The notes below the pieces were generated by a model that made no database searches, was not told where the DNA came from, and saw only the letters and a list, made by a program, of their open reading frames with translations. Source: Proteles cristata cristata (lineage: Eukaryota > Chordata > Mammalia > Carnivora > Hyaenidae). From it: DNA of 64,000 bases. Every line of letters starts with the position of its first letter. Within the stretch, counting starts at the first letter, position 1. Location: the NCBI GenBank assembly GCA_017311185.1, contig JAESUZ010000343.1, positions 310,001 to 374,000 of the forward strand, in the 5' to 3' direction. Positions 20,377 through 31,475 of this stretch are shown in pieces. Position numbers and translations under genes: made by a program.

Positions 20377-22500
20377 AAAATTAAAGTAGAATGAAAAGTT
20401 TTGGACAGAAACATACCATATCTTTAGACAACACAAAATCAAAGAGTCAGAGAGATTCTCACTTCTTAACTACTCTATCCCCATAATTTTGCCCTTTTAT
20501 TTCTTACTCCATTAAAGCTCAGGATGATCGGCAAAGAGAACAGAATAAATTTAACGGGAACAGATCACTCAGGACAAAATTTAGAGTAGTTATTCCTAAT
20601 TCAAAGTTTCAAACCCTCAGAGTGTGTAAATAAATATAAAAAGCAAAAGTCATGAAAATCATGCATTTATGTGGGGCACAGACACATGGATTCAATAAAA
20701 GGATGTTTATTTCATCTGAACTGAAAATCACATAAACCCAGTATGACAATACTCATCATATGTTCATCAGAAGCTCTGTTGGCAGTTACATCTGCTTGAC
20801 TAAAAGATCAAAATATGCAAACAAATAGTTATGTAAGGAATTCAATTCTTTTGTTGAACCGATTATCTCACAACAGAAGCCCTAGGAGTGAAGAACAAAA
20901 GAGGAGCTTGTCCTTGGTGAAAAGACGGAGAACTCCTTCCCCCTTCTCTTACCGATCTCTGGGGCGATTCAGGTATGGAAGACTGATGGGCAATTTATCA
21001 AGAATACTGGCTTTTAGGTAAAAATGCAAGCAAAGTCTCTTGTAGACTTGTTCCAGTGCTAGCTGTTGAACATCTTAATACTCAGAGCTCTGGCATACTG
21101 TTGCAACGTTTCTGGGTTGCCCAACAGTGCCAGGCTGCAGGGGTGAGTGGGGGCTCACATCCACCCATGCTCTGGAGCCACGCTGTGGCTTGCAGGGAGG
21201 GAGGGAGTGTCTTTTCTCAATTAACAATGGCACCACGGAGGCCAGTGGCAAGCCTGTTTATCTTATTAAACATATCTGACCAGACATTTTTCTCTTTAGA
21301 TCTGAAAGGTTAGCCTTCAGCCCAGAAACACTTTACAACCTCGATACCAAATTATGAACAATTAGTTATGTAATTTGCAAAATAGTCCCGACTTGGGTTT
21401 CAAGCTGCCAAAGGAAAATTGTGTAGCTTGACACACACACACAGATATGATTGTGTAGAGATGAAAATATACTTAGCGAGAGAACTGGTTCACATACAGG
21501 AAAACATATATTCTTCTTATATGGGTCACATAATTGAACTTAACAACCATATTCCACAATACGACGTTTTGTCATTTAAATGGGAATACTCTCAGGGTCA
21601 GGGAAAAGACAGCCTCTGTGGATTCTGTAATTTTCTTAAATACCTTCTTAGCAACACCACTAAGACCTACCATTAGATTTTATGATGCAGATAAAATGAT
21701 CCCTTTAGTTCCTCATATTAACCTAGCTCTTTCCCCTGGTATTTATGACTGCATTTTGTATTCACCAAATTCAAATGCTGTAATGTATTTTTAATAAATA
21801 GATAGAAATAATCCAATCCTAAAAATATCCAGGCTATCTTTCTGTGTCCTCAGGGAGCTTATAGAGCGTCTGTTGTTATGAAATGTAGACAAGGCTGTCA
21901 AGTATTTAACTTTTTATATTTCATTTTCTTATTTCTTTCCATTGCTTCATTTACTAGATTCTGCTTCAAAGTTCAAAAATACAATTCTTGATAAACACGT
22001 GCCCATTTTGTTATCCGAAACTTAATTTTTCTTCTTTTATGAAAAAAGGAGTTTTATTCCACTGATTTTTATGCTTTCTACTAATGGAGGATTCTCAAAG
22101 GTTTAACTTTCATTTCTGACCACTGCCCTACCCTCATCCAAATAATAGTAGTCCTTCAGTCTCCAATGTGTCTCTCTCCTTCCCATCCTGCTACTAAACA
22201 CACACCCACACGAAGGAGCTAGAGAAGAAATCTCCTTCCCCATTTGTTCTTGCAAAGACAAGACTCATGTCAATAGAAGTATTGGTTACTAGAGGAAGCG
22301 TTAGGTAGAGAATAAGATGATGGTATGAAGAATGACCTGGGACCATATGGAATTTTGACAAGAAGGTATATACTTTGTCTTGCACTGAGCTATCACTCAT
22401 AGTAGAGATAAAAATACTATAGTCACATACCTAGATATCCTGCAGCTGGCTACCTACTAAGGAAAATAATGCAATAACACCCAAAAGTATTAGAGAACAT
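20377..22500. other. Unassigned unique sequence
   Basis: About 2 kb with no recognised repeat. 20815-21021 encodes a 68-codon frame rich in Arg and Ser (RSPRSEEQKRSL, KRRRTPSPF) that resembles RS-domain composition, but it has no splice or homology support. 21.05-21.30 kb is locally GC-richer. Confidence 0.45.
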
Positions 22501-22519
22501 TTTAGTGCTAACTAAAGGT

Positions 22520-22700
22520 CCAAACAGAATTCAGAGATTCAATGGTTTGCAGCGGTCAGGAAAGTTTTTATGAATATGAAGGAGCTTGACTTGAGGCTTT
22601 GAAGGAGTAAGATTCAATGAGGGAAAGAATGCAGAAAGCCATTTCTGGCAAAGGATGCAGCATAAGCAATGTCAAGGGGAGGAGGTGAAGAAAATATGTT
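22520..22700 (+). mobile_element. Old mammalian repeat of uncertain name
   Basis: The word order GGTCAGGAAAGTTTTTATGA, GAGCTTGACTTGAGGCTTTG, AAGGAGTAAGATTCAATGAG, AAAGCCATTTCTGGCAAAGG and CAGCATAAGCAATGTCAAGG follows a common mammalian repeat ('gaaggcttc...catttgagctgagaccttgaaggatgagtag...cattccaggcaga...agcatgtgcaaagg'). I cannot name it securely. Confidence 0.5.
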
Positions 22701-22956
22701 GGACAAGGACAAGGAGATAGAAGGAGGAGGCTCAACCAACAGAAATAGAGAGCCCCTTCCAGAACATAAGTTTGTGCTCTTCAGATAGCAGGATAACGCA
22801 CTCCGTGACTGCCTGCTTATCCATCTCAAAGCTAGAATTAGACTATTCTCATTTAAAAATACAGATTTACATTTTTTTCCCAATTGTTCATTGACTGAAT
22901 GGTCCATCTCCAGGACAGTTTGCTATTGACTATTGCTCAGAGAAGAAGATAGAAGA

Positions 22957-22997
22957 CGAAAGAAAAAAAAGAAAAAGAAAAAAAGAAAAAGAAAAAC
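22957..22997. repeat. (GAAAAA)n A-rich tract
   Basis: Imperfect GAAAAAA/GAAAAAG units. No SINE body precedes it, so it is a free low-complexity tract or the tail of a decayed element. Confidence 0.85.
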
Positions 22998-22999
22998 CA

Positions 23000-24289
23000 C
23001 AAGTCTATATGATTCAATCTCCATTTCCAAAGAGAATTTTCAAAATGCAAAAGCGTTTTAAAAAACATACACGAAGCAATCCTTCTTCTCACTTTAAGGA
23101 CAATGACCATTCTATGCGAAAAAAAGAACAAGCGTGTCTAGCATGCTCAAATGTTGGAGGCCACAAATACAACTACTTCTTCTGACTCAGAGGCCCTGAA
23201 CCTGAATATTATAGAGGGCGAGGCAAGCCGTGAGATTTATGTACAAAAAGCTGGATGCCTGTCATCCCTGGGGAAAACCAGAGATGGACTCAATGGCATA
23301 GTTTCAAAGGCCAACCTCCATAAGTTTATTAAAAGTAGAGCCCTACCTTTCACTCTCTGAGAATACAATGCCATTTCTGTCTCCACACCTCCGTAATAGT
23401 CCCTTTGCCTCCTCCAAAAGTGTACAACAAAGAAGTTATTCCTGTTGTGTATACCCTTCTGGAGCTGATCTAGGGACAAGTGACATTCGCTCTATATTAG
23501 TCTTTAGCTTGTTGACAGCGACTTCTCTATCTTGTGTGAGCTTGAATAAAACCACTGCACTTGACACATTGATGATGATGATAACTATGGGGACACCTGG
23601 CGTTTGCTCTCTAGCTTCTGACATTTATGCTTCCACTTTGATTTTTTTTGGCTCACACTCAAAGCTGGATTTTCTTCATGGCACCCTGCCTGGCAGGAGA
23701 ATCTTGTTTGACCTGGTAAGAGTGACACTGTGTCCTGGAGAAAACTTTGCAGGGAGTTGGATCAAAGTAAGAGATAAATGCAATTCTTTGCAAAACCCGG
23801 CTTTGTGGGAGCTAGGGCTGCTCCCTGCAGGGACTTTCGGTAGAAGGGATCCCACGCAGATGGGTGCTGTGCTGCACGGTATTTATGCATGCCACCTACT
23901 GGTGCACACAAAATGCATGATGTGAGATTTGACACATCCTCCCCGTTCCAGAATACATGTGCAACCTGACAAATTCATTATCTGATCAGAGTAAACTGCA
24001 CCCATCTTTACTGTTTATGCAACTATTTAAATTTTAAAATGTCCTTTATTCCTCCCCCTTAATAAGGATGTGATTTTTTTTTAATGTGTTGGCTTTATAG
24101 AGGTTTTTGGAAATGGTACCTGGATTATGAGCAGAGTGGAATTTAAAAGGTCTGTAAAAAGCATGGCTTTGTGAACTAGGTTAGAAGGGGAAAGGCTTCA
24201 TTAGTGAGCTAGATAACAGAAAGAACTAAATGATGTAATGCTGGTAAAGAAGAAATGAAATAAACAGAGCAGAATTATCCCTTCATAAG
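23000..24289. other. Unassigned unique sequence with the longest repeat-free open frame
   Basis: No repeat recognised. A + strand frame of 185 codons runs 23368-23925. It has no signal peptide, membrane pattern or motif I recognise, and it overlaps two minus-strand frames. Its second half (23.64-23.93 kb) is GC-richer than its surroundings. Listed as sequence to check, not as a gene. Confidence 0.4.
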
Positions 24290-24297
24290 TACTTACT

Positions 24298-25050
24298 TTG
24301 TGTTCTTTCTTAAAAAATAGTTTATTGTCAAGTTGGTTTCCATATAACACCCAGTGCTCATCCCCACAAGTGCCCTCCTTCATGCCCATGACCTCCCTTC
24401 CCCTCCCCACCACCCCCATCAGTCCTCAATTTGTTCTCAGCATTCAAGAGTCTCTCATGGTTTGCCTCCCTCCCTCTCCCCTCTTATATTTCCCCCCTTC
24501 TTCTCCCCCATGGTCTTCTGTTAAGTTCCTCCTAATCCTCCTATATGTGCAAACATATGGCAGCTGTCCTTCTCTGCCTGACTTATTTCGCTCAGCATAA
24601 CACCCTCAAGTTCCATCCATGTTGCTACACATGGCCAGATTTCCTTCTTTCTCATTGCCATGGAGTATTCCATCATATAGATAAACCACATCTTCTTGAT
24701 CCATTGTCAGTTGATGGACACTTAGGCTCTTTTCATGTTTTGGATATTGTTGAGAGTGCTGCTATGAACATTGGGGTACATGTGCCCCTATGCATCAGCA
24801 CTCCTGTATCCCTTGGGTAAATTCCTAGCAGTCTTATTGCTGGGTCATAGGGGAGTTCTACTGTTAATTTTTTGAGGAATATCCACACTGTTTTCCAGAG
24901 GGGCTGCACCAGTTTACATTCCCACCAACAGTGTAGCCTGTTTCTCCACATCCTCTCCATAGAGTCCTCTGATTTGCTCATTTTAGGCATGAGGTGGTAT
25001 CTCAGTGTGGTTTTGATTTGTGTTTCCCTGAGGAGGAGGGATGCTGAGCA
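24298..25050 (-). mobile_element. L1 (younger carnivore family), 5'-truncated, ORF2 end plus 3' UTR
   Basis: Reads in reverse complement as the end of L1 ORF2 followed by a 3' UTR with purine-rich wording (GGGGTGGGGAGGGGAAGGGAGG in parts), CACTTGTGGGGATGAGCACT and TTGACAATAAACTATTTTTT. Flanks share TACTTACT (24290-24297 and 25051-25058), extending imperfectly to TTCTTA, consistent with a target duplication. The same 3' end occurs in + orientation at 50692-51126. Confidence 0.93.
24733..24990 (-). pseudogene. L1 ORF2 C-terminal fragment
   Basis: 85 codons containing the L1 ORF2 C-terminal hallmark: CWWECKLVQPLWKTVW at residues 21-36, ELPYDPAIRLLGIYP at 45-59, CTPMFIAALSTISKT at the end. The frame stops where the family has Lys-Thr-Trp: TGG has become TGA. 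A frameshift follows near 24.71 kb, so the usual last ~70 residues are lost. The first 15 residues are also altered. Non-functional. Confidence 0.9.
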
Positions 25051-25229
25051 TACTTACTGTTTTTTCTTACTGATGCATTTTTCAAGGAATGCAATGGTCG
25101 ACATCAAAGAAGATCCAAGGAAACATTTCATTAAGATTTGTTTGAATTGCAAGTGAAGAGAGGAAGTTGATAATAAAAGCTTATTTGATATCAGAATCTG
25201 TGCAGTTCTTCTTCCCTACTCGACTCACC
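25051..25229. other. Unassigned sequence
   Basis: Short flank between the L1 duplication and the next repeat-like stretch. Confidence 0.5.
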
Positions 25230-25690
25230 TACTCTTCTCCATCTTTTGCCCTGGTCTTGCCCTGGTTGGCTGACTTCTGGGGACTACACAAGGTAGTCTA
25301 GGCTTGTTGCTACTGGTTGGCTTTGGCTGTTGAGGGAAGGATACTAGAAAGTTGGAGGAAAGAAGGGCCGGGCTATTTCTTCCCTGACTCCTACTGTCTT
25401 GAGGCTCTACCTCTAATAGTAGTATATTCTCTATACACATTAACTGAAGCCCTCTCCTGATAGCTCCTCATCCAAAGTCCCAGTGCTCCTTGGGCTCTGG
25501 TAACTATCCCTTCAAATCCTTCCTTCAAATTTAGGGCTGGTAAAATCTTCCCACTATGGCTGGTGTCTGGGTACCCCCTCATCATTTGATTCTTAGACTC
25601 TGAAAGTAGTAACAACAGCCTCTTCGTTAACCAGCTTGTGGCTAATTCTGAACCCTTCCAGAAGTTTGACCAATAAGCCATCATAGGGTG
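25230..25690. mobile_element. Old LTR/MER-type repeat, name uncertain
   Basis: Pyrimidine-leaning sequence with wording of a common mammalian repeat: GCCCTGGTTGGCTGACTTC, CTGACTCCTACTGTCTTGAGG, CCAGTGCTCCTTGGGCTCTGG, TCTTCCCACTATGGCTGG and GTACCCCCTCATCATTTGAT. The minus-strand 114-codon frame at 25391-25735 lies across it and is not a gene. Confidence 0.4.
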
Positions 25691-25737
25691 CTGGAGCTTG
25701 AAGGCATTCTGGAGAATGGGGTCCACTATCTCCATTT

Positions 25738-25943
25738 TAAATTTTTAATGTTTATTTATTTTTGAGTGAGAGAGAGAGAAAGGTAGAGAAAGAGGGACAC
25801 ACAGAGTCTGAAGCAGGCTCCAGGCTTTGAGCTGTCAGCAAATAGCCGGAGGTGGGGCTTGAACTCACCAACACCATGAACCATGAGATCATGACCTGAG
25901 ACAAAGTCAGACACTCAATTGACTGAGCCACCTAGGCACTCCA
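25738..25943 (-). mobile_element. SINEC, complete
   Basis: Reverse complement head GGAGTGCCTAGGTGGCTCAG, GGTTCATGGTGTTGGTGAGT in place of a clean box B, body GACAGCTCAAAGCCTGGAGC, tail AAAAATAAATAAACATT. 13-bp perfect duplication ACTATCTCCATTT at 25725-25737 and 25944-25956. It sits in a MIR (the duplication is the MIR 'atccccatttt' motif). Confidence 0.94.
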
Positions 25944-26090
25944 ACTATCTCCATTTCCAAAACAAGGGATCTGAGGTTTGGAGAAGTGGCCCAAGTGCTC
26001 ACAATTGACAACTAAACAAGCTGAGCTAGACCTGCACTTCAGGTCACTGGCTCTCAGTTCCTCCCAGGGTACTGTATCAGTTTCTCTGTT
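25944..26090 (-). mobile_element. MIR SINE relic, interrupted by a SINE
   Basis: CTATCTCCATTTCCAAAACAAG, GGGATCTGAGGTTTGGAGAAG, CAAGTGCTCACAATTGACAA and GAGCTAGACCTGCACTTCAG follow MIR in reverse complement (ccattttacagatgaggaaactgagg...cccaaggtcacacagct...). The SINE at 25738-25943 cut it at the CCATTT motif. Confidence 0.7.
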
Positions 26091-26246
26091 ATTAACCTGT
26101 AAGAGAGGAAACCAGAATATGTAAATTAAATTCCAGTGCAGATTTTGTGTGTAAATTGATTTTGTATTTATCAGTATATACCGAGAAGGATTTTGACACA
26201 CACATATTATATCAGATAGATAGCAGCTCATGACACAGGGCAGAGG

Positions 26247-26292
26247 TTTTGTTTTATTTATTTGTTATTTGTTTTATTTATTTATTTGTCTT
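26247..26292. repeat. (TTTA)n/(TTTG)n tract
   Basis: TTTTGTTTTATTTATTTG units repeated twice, imperfect. No SINE body on its right, so a free low-complexity tract. Confidence 0.85.
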
Positions 26293-26299
26293 ATTACTA

Positions 26300-26520
26300 C
26301 CTACCCGAGTGAGCTTGATCAAATTACTTGATTCCTTGAATCTCATCTTCATCTTCAAAATAGAATGAAAGTTTTGTTATTTTGAAATACACGGGATAAT
26401 ATATAGAAAATGGCTCTGGATACTGCTGGATGCTGTAAAGGATTTATCTAAGGTGGTTATTGTTTTTAGCACTTAACACAGGCCTGACCTTGTAGGTGCT
26501 CAATAAATATTTGATAAAAT
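26300..26520 (+). mobile_element. MIR SINE relic
   Basis: GATCAAATTACTTGATTCCTTG, GAATCTCATCTTCATCTTCAAA, TTTAGCACTTAACACAGGCC and TAGGTGCTCAATAAATATTTG. The 3' end is clear; the middle is worn. Confidence 0.75.
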
Positions 26521-26879
26521 AAATAGAGGTTTGAAAATGTAAATGATAACCATTTTCTTTCACATCCTCTGTTGAGAGTTAGATTGTCACCTGAAGAGTC
26601 TTTGTTTAAATGTAGGTCTTCCACTGTAAGTTGCTTATTATCTTAGTTACTTATGTCTTGAAAACCCTTATGTTGAAAGACGCTAATGGAGGTGTACTAC
26701 TACAGCTCTTTAAAATACCGAAGGAACTATAGTTTGAATCCTTGGGGTCAACATAATAATAATTTAATGTATTGTTATGAAAGCACCTAGCAGAGACACA
26801 GAGGAACCTCAAAATAAAAACAGTTCCCTTCTTTTCCTTCTTCTCTTCTCTGGAGAGGTTCACTGTTTACTGGATGCAT
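26521..26879. other. Unassigned sequence
   Basis: No repeat or exon recognised. Confidence 0.5.
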
Positions 26880-27265
26880 TGATAACTTAAGCTGTGGTGA
26901 AAAATCTCCAAAATCTCCATCTTTAACAACTAAGGTTTCTTTCTTACTCATGATATATGTCCACCACAGATCTCTTAGGAGCTCTGTTAGTTGTAATTAT
27001 TCATGAGCTCAGGCTGAGAGAGCAGATATCATCTCAAACATCTCCGGTTGCCATACCACAAAGATACAGTTCTGGGGGGGCTCATATCATCAATTAGATG
27101 CTCCAGCCTGGAAGTGATATACATCTTGTCTGCTCATACTTCACAGGCCAGAACTAGTCACAGGCCCCCACTCAATCACAAACAGCCTAGGAAGTACTAT
27201 CCTACGGGTCCCCAAAATGCAGAGGACCAGAACTACTTAGCAAGCTGCACTAAGGACTGCCATCA
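26880..27265. mobile_element. Old mammalian LTR/MER-type repeat, name uncertain
   Basis: Consecutive motifs of one familiar repeat: TTTAACAACTAAGGTTTCTTTC, CAGGCTGAGAGAGCAGATATC, ATTAGATGCTCCAGCCTGGAAG, GAAGTGATATACATCTTGTC, GGCCAGAACTAGTCACAGGC, CTAGGAAGTACTATCCTAC and GAGGACCAGAACTACTTAG. Confidence 0.55.
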
Positions 27266-28670
27266 TAGAGGCATAAACTAACATTGTTTGGGACCACCTC
27301 CACCTACCCTTAACTCATTCAATCACTGAGAAATCTTGCTTCAAGCCAATCAAAATATTTTCCATGTTTATTCTGATGAGAAAGAGAAGCAAGAGATTGG
27401 GAAGAGAGATGATTAGGACAAATGGGGAAAGGGAGGGAGAGGAGAGAAGAGAAGGATAAACACAAAAGCAGGAAGGTAGGAAAAGAGCAAATCAAAGAAA
27501 TTACAACTATTCCAGAATATTCATCATCAGTTAAAGGATATGGACAGCTATAGCATTCTTAGAGACTCCAACTTCTCTTCGAAAGTTATAGAATTCCTCA
27601 GATTCTTAGGTTTTCTGTTTGCCGGTTCCTTACCTAACAGCAAAAGTCAACACTTGAACATTTAACCATTTTCAACGTGATTTCACTTACATCACCCTGA
27701 AGGATAACTGTTACAACCCATTGTATGAATATCAAACCTGAAGCCCTGAGAGGCTAAATGAGAAACTCTTTCACCAGTGAATGATTTAGTGGTGAGGTGG
27801 GTCTTGGAGTAGAGGGCCACAGTTGGGAAAGGTGTAAGTAGAATGAAAAGAAATAAAGGGTACATTGTATGATCCCAGGAAAAGTGGCCCAAGAATGAGG
27901 AAGCCCTGACACCTAGGTTGGTATTATAAAGTATCAGAGTGGTTCTGGGTTTGCAGGTTCTCTGGTCTTTTTTAAGGATGGCTTTTGTGCTTCGAATGAC
28001 ATTCTAGATGATTTCAAAGACTTCACAGTCATCAGAGCAAGTGGTCAAAGATGGCGAGGCATGAATCACATTTTCCCAGGTTTGTTCCGAAGGCAGGGTA
28101 TAGGACAGCAAGCTGTGAGAGAGCCACCTGTGCAAACATCCAGCTGGGTGAGCACTAGGAGCTGAGGTACTGAAAAAGGACTTCCACCTGTGGCCTTGGT
28201 TACTGCCAGAGGCAGCAGATGGCACTTGCTGGACATAGATCCTGATAGCCAGGGATACCTATGCAAAAAGAACAGCCTCACACTTTCATTATTCCTCCCT
28301 GCATACAGCCACTCTGGGCAAGCCCTTGAAGCCCCCAAATCTGGAAAAAAATTTTCATTAGATTGAGTAGTTTTTCCAGTGCATAGAAGGTTCTTAATTC
28401 CCTGATACATGTTTTCTAAATCTGTATTTTACTTTTGTGTCTCCACTGTTTCTAAAAAGATTTCCTCATAATCCTCAAATAGTTAAGTATTTGAAGTAAA
28501 CTGTCATTTTGAAGGTGAATTTTTTTCTTAGAAGAAAACTTTTTCTGGGAAGAACTTTTAGACATCCGGTCCTCTAACAAACATCCGATGAGCCAGTTAT
28601 TGCATGGAACTTTAAAAAAGTGGAAAAACCAATGATTACGTTATGGGTTCGTTAACCTCATAGTATTTTC
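27266..28670. other. Unassigned unique sequence
   Basis: No repeat recognised except a purine-rich GGGAGGGAGAGGAGAGAAGA tract at 27430-27460. Overlapping minus-strand frames at 28004-28225 and 28066-28410 have no domain features. Confidence 0.45.
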
Positions 28671-28671
28671 G

Positions 28672-29010
28672 ATGTGTATTCACAGAATTCTGGGAGGGGT
28701 GGAGAGGGTGGAAAGAGCCTTCCTGCGAGTCCCCCACAGGGAAAGTCTCTGTGAATATTTCCCCTTGATCTGTGTTGCTAATTTGGCCCCGGGCAGAGCC
28801 CCAAAATGCTGGCCTTGTCCATGGAAGGGGGTTCCTGTTCCATCTCCCCTTCTGACCCGATCTCTTCTCCTGCTGCCACTACCGAGGGCCCTGCCTCGGG
28901 CTGGCAAAGCCTGTGCTTAGCTGTCAGAAAATCACACATTTCCTACCCGCCTAGGGTGCCACCCACGGGCCTGCCTTATGCTGCTGGTTCCAGAAGGGTC
29001 TCTGCCTAGA
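28672..29010. other. Locally GC-rich unique block
   Basis: Markedly richer in G and C than its surroundings with several CpGs (CCCCGGGC, ACCCGATC, ACCGAGG, CTCGGGC, CCCGCCTAGG, CCACGGGCC). Open frames occur on both strands at once (28672-28920 +, 28806-29009 +, 28680-28907 -), as expected for GC-rich DNA with few stops. Too short and CpG-poor to call a CpG island. Could be an enhancer or an exon; undecided. Confidence 0.35.
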
Positions 29011-29324
29011 TGTACGGAACACACATTCTCTGAAAATTCCATTGGCAAATGTTCACGGAGCAAATCAAGTTGAGGGGGAGGTTTCAGAAAATCTCACTCA
29101 CCTACCAGCACCAGAAGAGGAGCAGATGGGCAGCCATTTAAAACATCACTGTATTCTGCTCATTTTTCTCATAATCCTGAGATATTAGAGAGCGGAAGAG
29201 TTCTCTTAGCCACAATACTGTGAGAGGCTTCCTATGGTTGGTCCTGGGACCCAAAGCAGAACCATATATTTAAATTATGCTGGGTGTTTTTCTGTAGGTG
29301 GGAAAATACACCAGGACATTCCTG
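29011..29324. other. Unassigned sequence
   Basis: No repeat or exon recognised. Confidence 0.5.
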
Positions 29325-29482
29325 AACATCGCTGCTCAAAGTGTTATCTAAGGTGTTATCTAAAAGCTTATCAGAAATGCAGAATCTGAAGCCCTAGCCC
29401 AGATTTCCTGAATCGGGATCTAAAGTTTATCAACATCCCCAGGTGATTTATATACACGAGACATTGGAGAGTGCTCTGAGAC
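29325..29482 (+). mobile_element. MER5A-like hAT DNA transposon relic
   Basis: GCTGCTCAAAGTGTTATCTA, AAAGCTTATCAGAAATGCAG, AATCTGAAGCCCTAGCCCAG, CCTGAATCGGGATCTAAAG and CATCCCCAGGTGATTTATATAC follow MER5A (tctcaaagtgtggtc...ttgttagaaatgcagaatctcaggccccacccagac...ccccaggtgattcgtatgcac). GGTGTTATCTA is locally duplicated at its 5' side. Confidence 0.8.
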
Positions 29483-29754
29483 ACATTTAAATCCTTGGGA
29501 ACATATGTGGCAACTGAAAGAACGAAGGACTTGAAATCCAAAGATGCATCCCATGCTTGGTCAGGATGACAGTAGAAATATAGTCATTACATAACTTCCC
29601 CAGCTGAGGGAGAGAAAAGAAAGCAAAACAGAAGCAGCAGAGATGGGGTCTTAGGTGTATAACGCAGTCGTTCTCAGAGCCGATCCTCTTTATGTTGATA
29701 GCTGTTAAAATTTTCTCAAAACTTAACTGCTCTGGTGCCAATTGAATTGAATTC
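29483..29754. other. Unassigned sequence
   Basis: No repeat recognised. Confidence 0.5.
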
Positions 29755-29945
29755 AGTTAGCAAATACTTATATAGCACTTACTATGTGCCACAGACAGTT
29801 CTAAGCATTTTACAAATATTAGCACATGCGATCCTTATAACAAACCTGTGAGACAGTATTATCTCCATTTTACAAAGGAGGAAACTGAGACCCAAGAAGG
29901 TTAATTTGCCCGAGGTCACACAGCCAAGACATAGGAAAACCAAAA
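29755..29945 (-). mobile_element. MIR SINE, well preserved
   Basis: Reverse complement MIR with nearly the whole core: AGCACTTACTATGTGCCACAG, TTCTAAGCATTTTACAAATATT, TTATCTCCATTTTACAAAGG, AGGAAACTGAGACCCAAGAAG and GAGGTCACACAGCCAAGAC. The best preserved MIR in the window. Confidence 0.93.
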
Positions 29946-30002
29946 CCAAGATCCAAACCATATTAGTTTGGTTAACCCTACACCTTAAACAATACTATTG
30001 GT

Positions 30003-30210
30003 TATTTGTTTGTTTGTTTGTTTGTTTTTGAGAGAGAGAACATGAGAGCAAGCAGAGGAAGGGCAAAGAGGGAGAGAGAGAGATGATCTTAAGCAGGATC
30101 TATACTGAGCAGGGAGCCCAATGCAGGGTTTGATCCCACAACCATCAGAGCATGCTCCTGAGCCCAAATCAAGAGTTGGATGTTTAACTGACTATACCAC
30201 TCAGGCACCC
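30003..30210 (-). mobile_element. SINEC, older subfamily
   Basis: Reverse complement head GGGGTGCCTGAGTGGTATAG and the AACTCTTGATTTGGGCTCAG variant that marks older carnivore CAN-SINEs. Tail is (TTTG)n at 30005-30026. The flanks (ATTGGTTA and GGTCGGTTA) may be a worn duplication. Confidence 0.92.
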
Positions 30211-31314
30211 CAAGGTCGGTTAGTTTTCAAATGATAGAGAGAATTGAAACTTGATACCAGTTATTTCAGATTAACATACTTCTAAGTCCTAGGTTACATA
30301 TTTAAAATGAAAGCCACATTCACTTTCTATTTCATCAAATATCTATGTTTGTGTTAACAAAAGAAACTATTCTTTTATTTGGCTTCTACTGGATAAAACT
30401 TAAGTTTCTAGCATGTAATGGGTGACTGTCCTTGAAAAAGAGACTTGAAACTTTCTGCGGACAATCTGCAGCTAACTACAGCCACATGGCCAAGTTCTAC
30501 TCCAATAATGCCACACCACGAAGGTTCTCACAGGCTGAAGAAAAGGTTCCCTTTGAAATCTCAAGTCTTTATGTTAGAATGTAGCTAAGGACAACTGCAA
30601 TTTGCTGGAGCTGGTTCTAACTCGGAAAAGGTTGTGAAATAAATTATTCTTAGTTGGCATTGTTTTTATTGTTCATATAATCACAAACTGTTACTTTATA
30701 CCTCCAGTATTCTTGCAAATCCTGTTTACCACTTAATAGTTTACAAAGACAAAAAATAAGTCGACACATTATGATGACACCCCCTTCGATAAAATTTTAG
30801 TTATCAGTAATCCAGTGTTTTTCAAATTTTCAAATATTTGATATAAACCTCAGATATAGGCTATCCTATATCCAAACCCAAATGGTGGCTATTGTCAAAG
30901 ATTTCAGAAGACCTCTTAGTGCATCATTTTTCTTCTTTAAAAAAATGTGCACATATTTTCTGTGTACTTTCTTATAAATACAGATATAATAAAACAGTTT
31001 ATTTTGCTCAGAGTATACTCCACTTGTAAGTACCAAACATGGCTAAGTATATAAAAATTTCTTGGTCAATATCAGAAAAATAATTAGAGATTGGAAAGGT
31101 ACTGCCAAGGGAACAAGACTACTAGATGAACTCATTTCTACAAGTTTGAATTTTTTTTCTTTAGAAACATTAGAGAAATATCAAAATCCCACCCATACAT
31201 AAAGTAAGCCTACAACAGGGAGAAGGTGCTGGATTTGTAAATACATTTGAGAACAGAAATAAAAGGGAAACCTCCTCCTTTCATCCAGGCTACCCAGAGC
31301 AACTTTAGCCTGCT
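30211..31314. other. Unassigned unique sequence
   Basis: About 1.1 kb, AT-rich, no recognised repeat or exon. Confidence 0.5.
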
Positions 31315-31475
31315 GGTTAAAAGTATAAACTCCAGTTCAATGACCCAGCCAGGTGACTGGTTTTCCCTCACACGAGCTGTGCCTTCATAGCATTGTTTAA
31401 AGATTAAACAAGAAACGCTTGTAAACCAATAAACACAATCCTGCCCCGTGGTAGGGGTTCAGTAAATGTTTCTTA
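31315..31475 (+). mobile_element. MIR SINE relic
   Basis: GCTGGTTAAAAGTATAAACTC, TTTAAAGATTAAACAAGAAACG and GGTAGGGGTTCAGTAAATGTTT, in order, match the two ends of MIR in sense orientation. The middle is diverged. Confidence 0.75.

Noticed and set aside
24298..25050. Functional L1
   Set aside because: Only the last part of ORF2 and the 3' UTR are present, with a nonsense change and a frameshift.
28672..29010. CpG island promoter
   Set aside because: GC-rich but short, with too few CpGs by eye.
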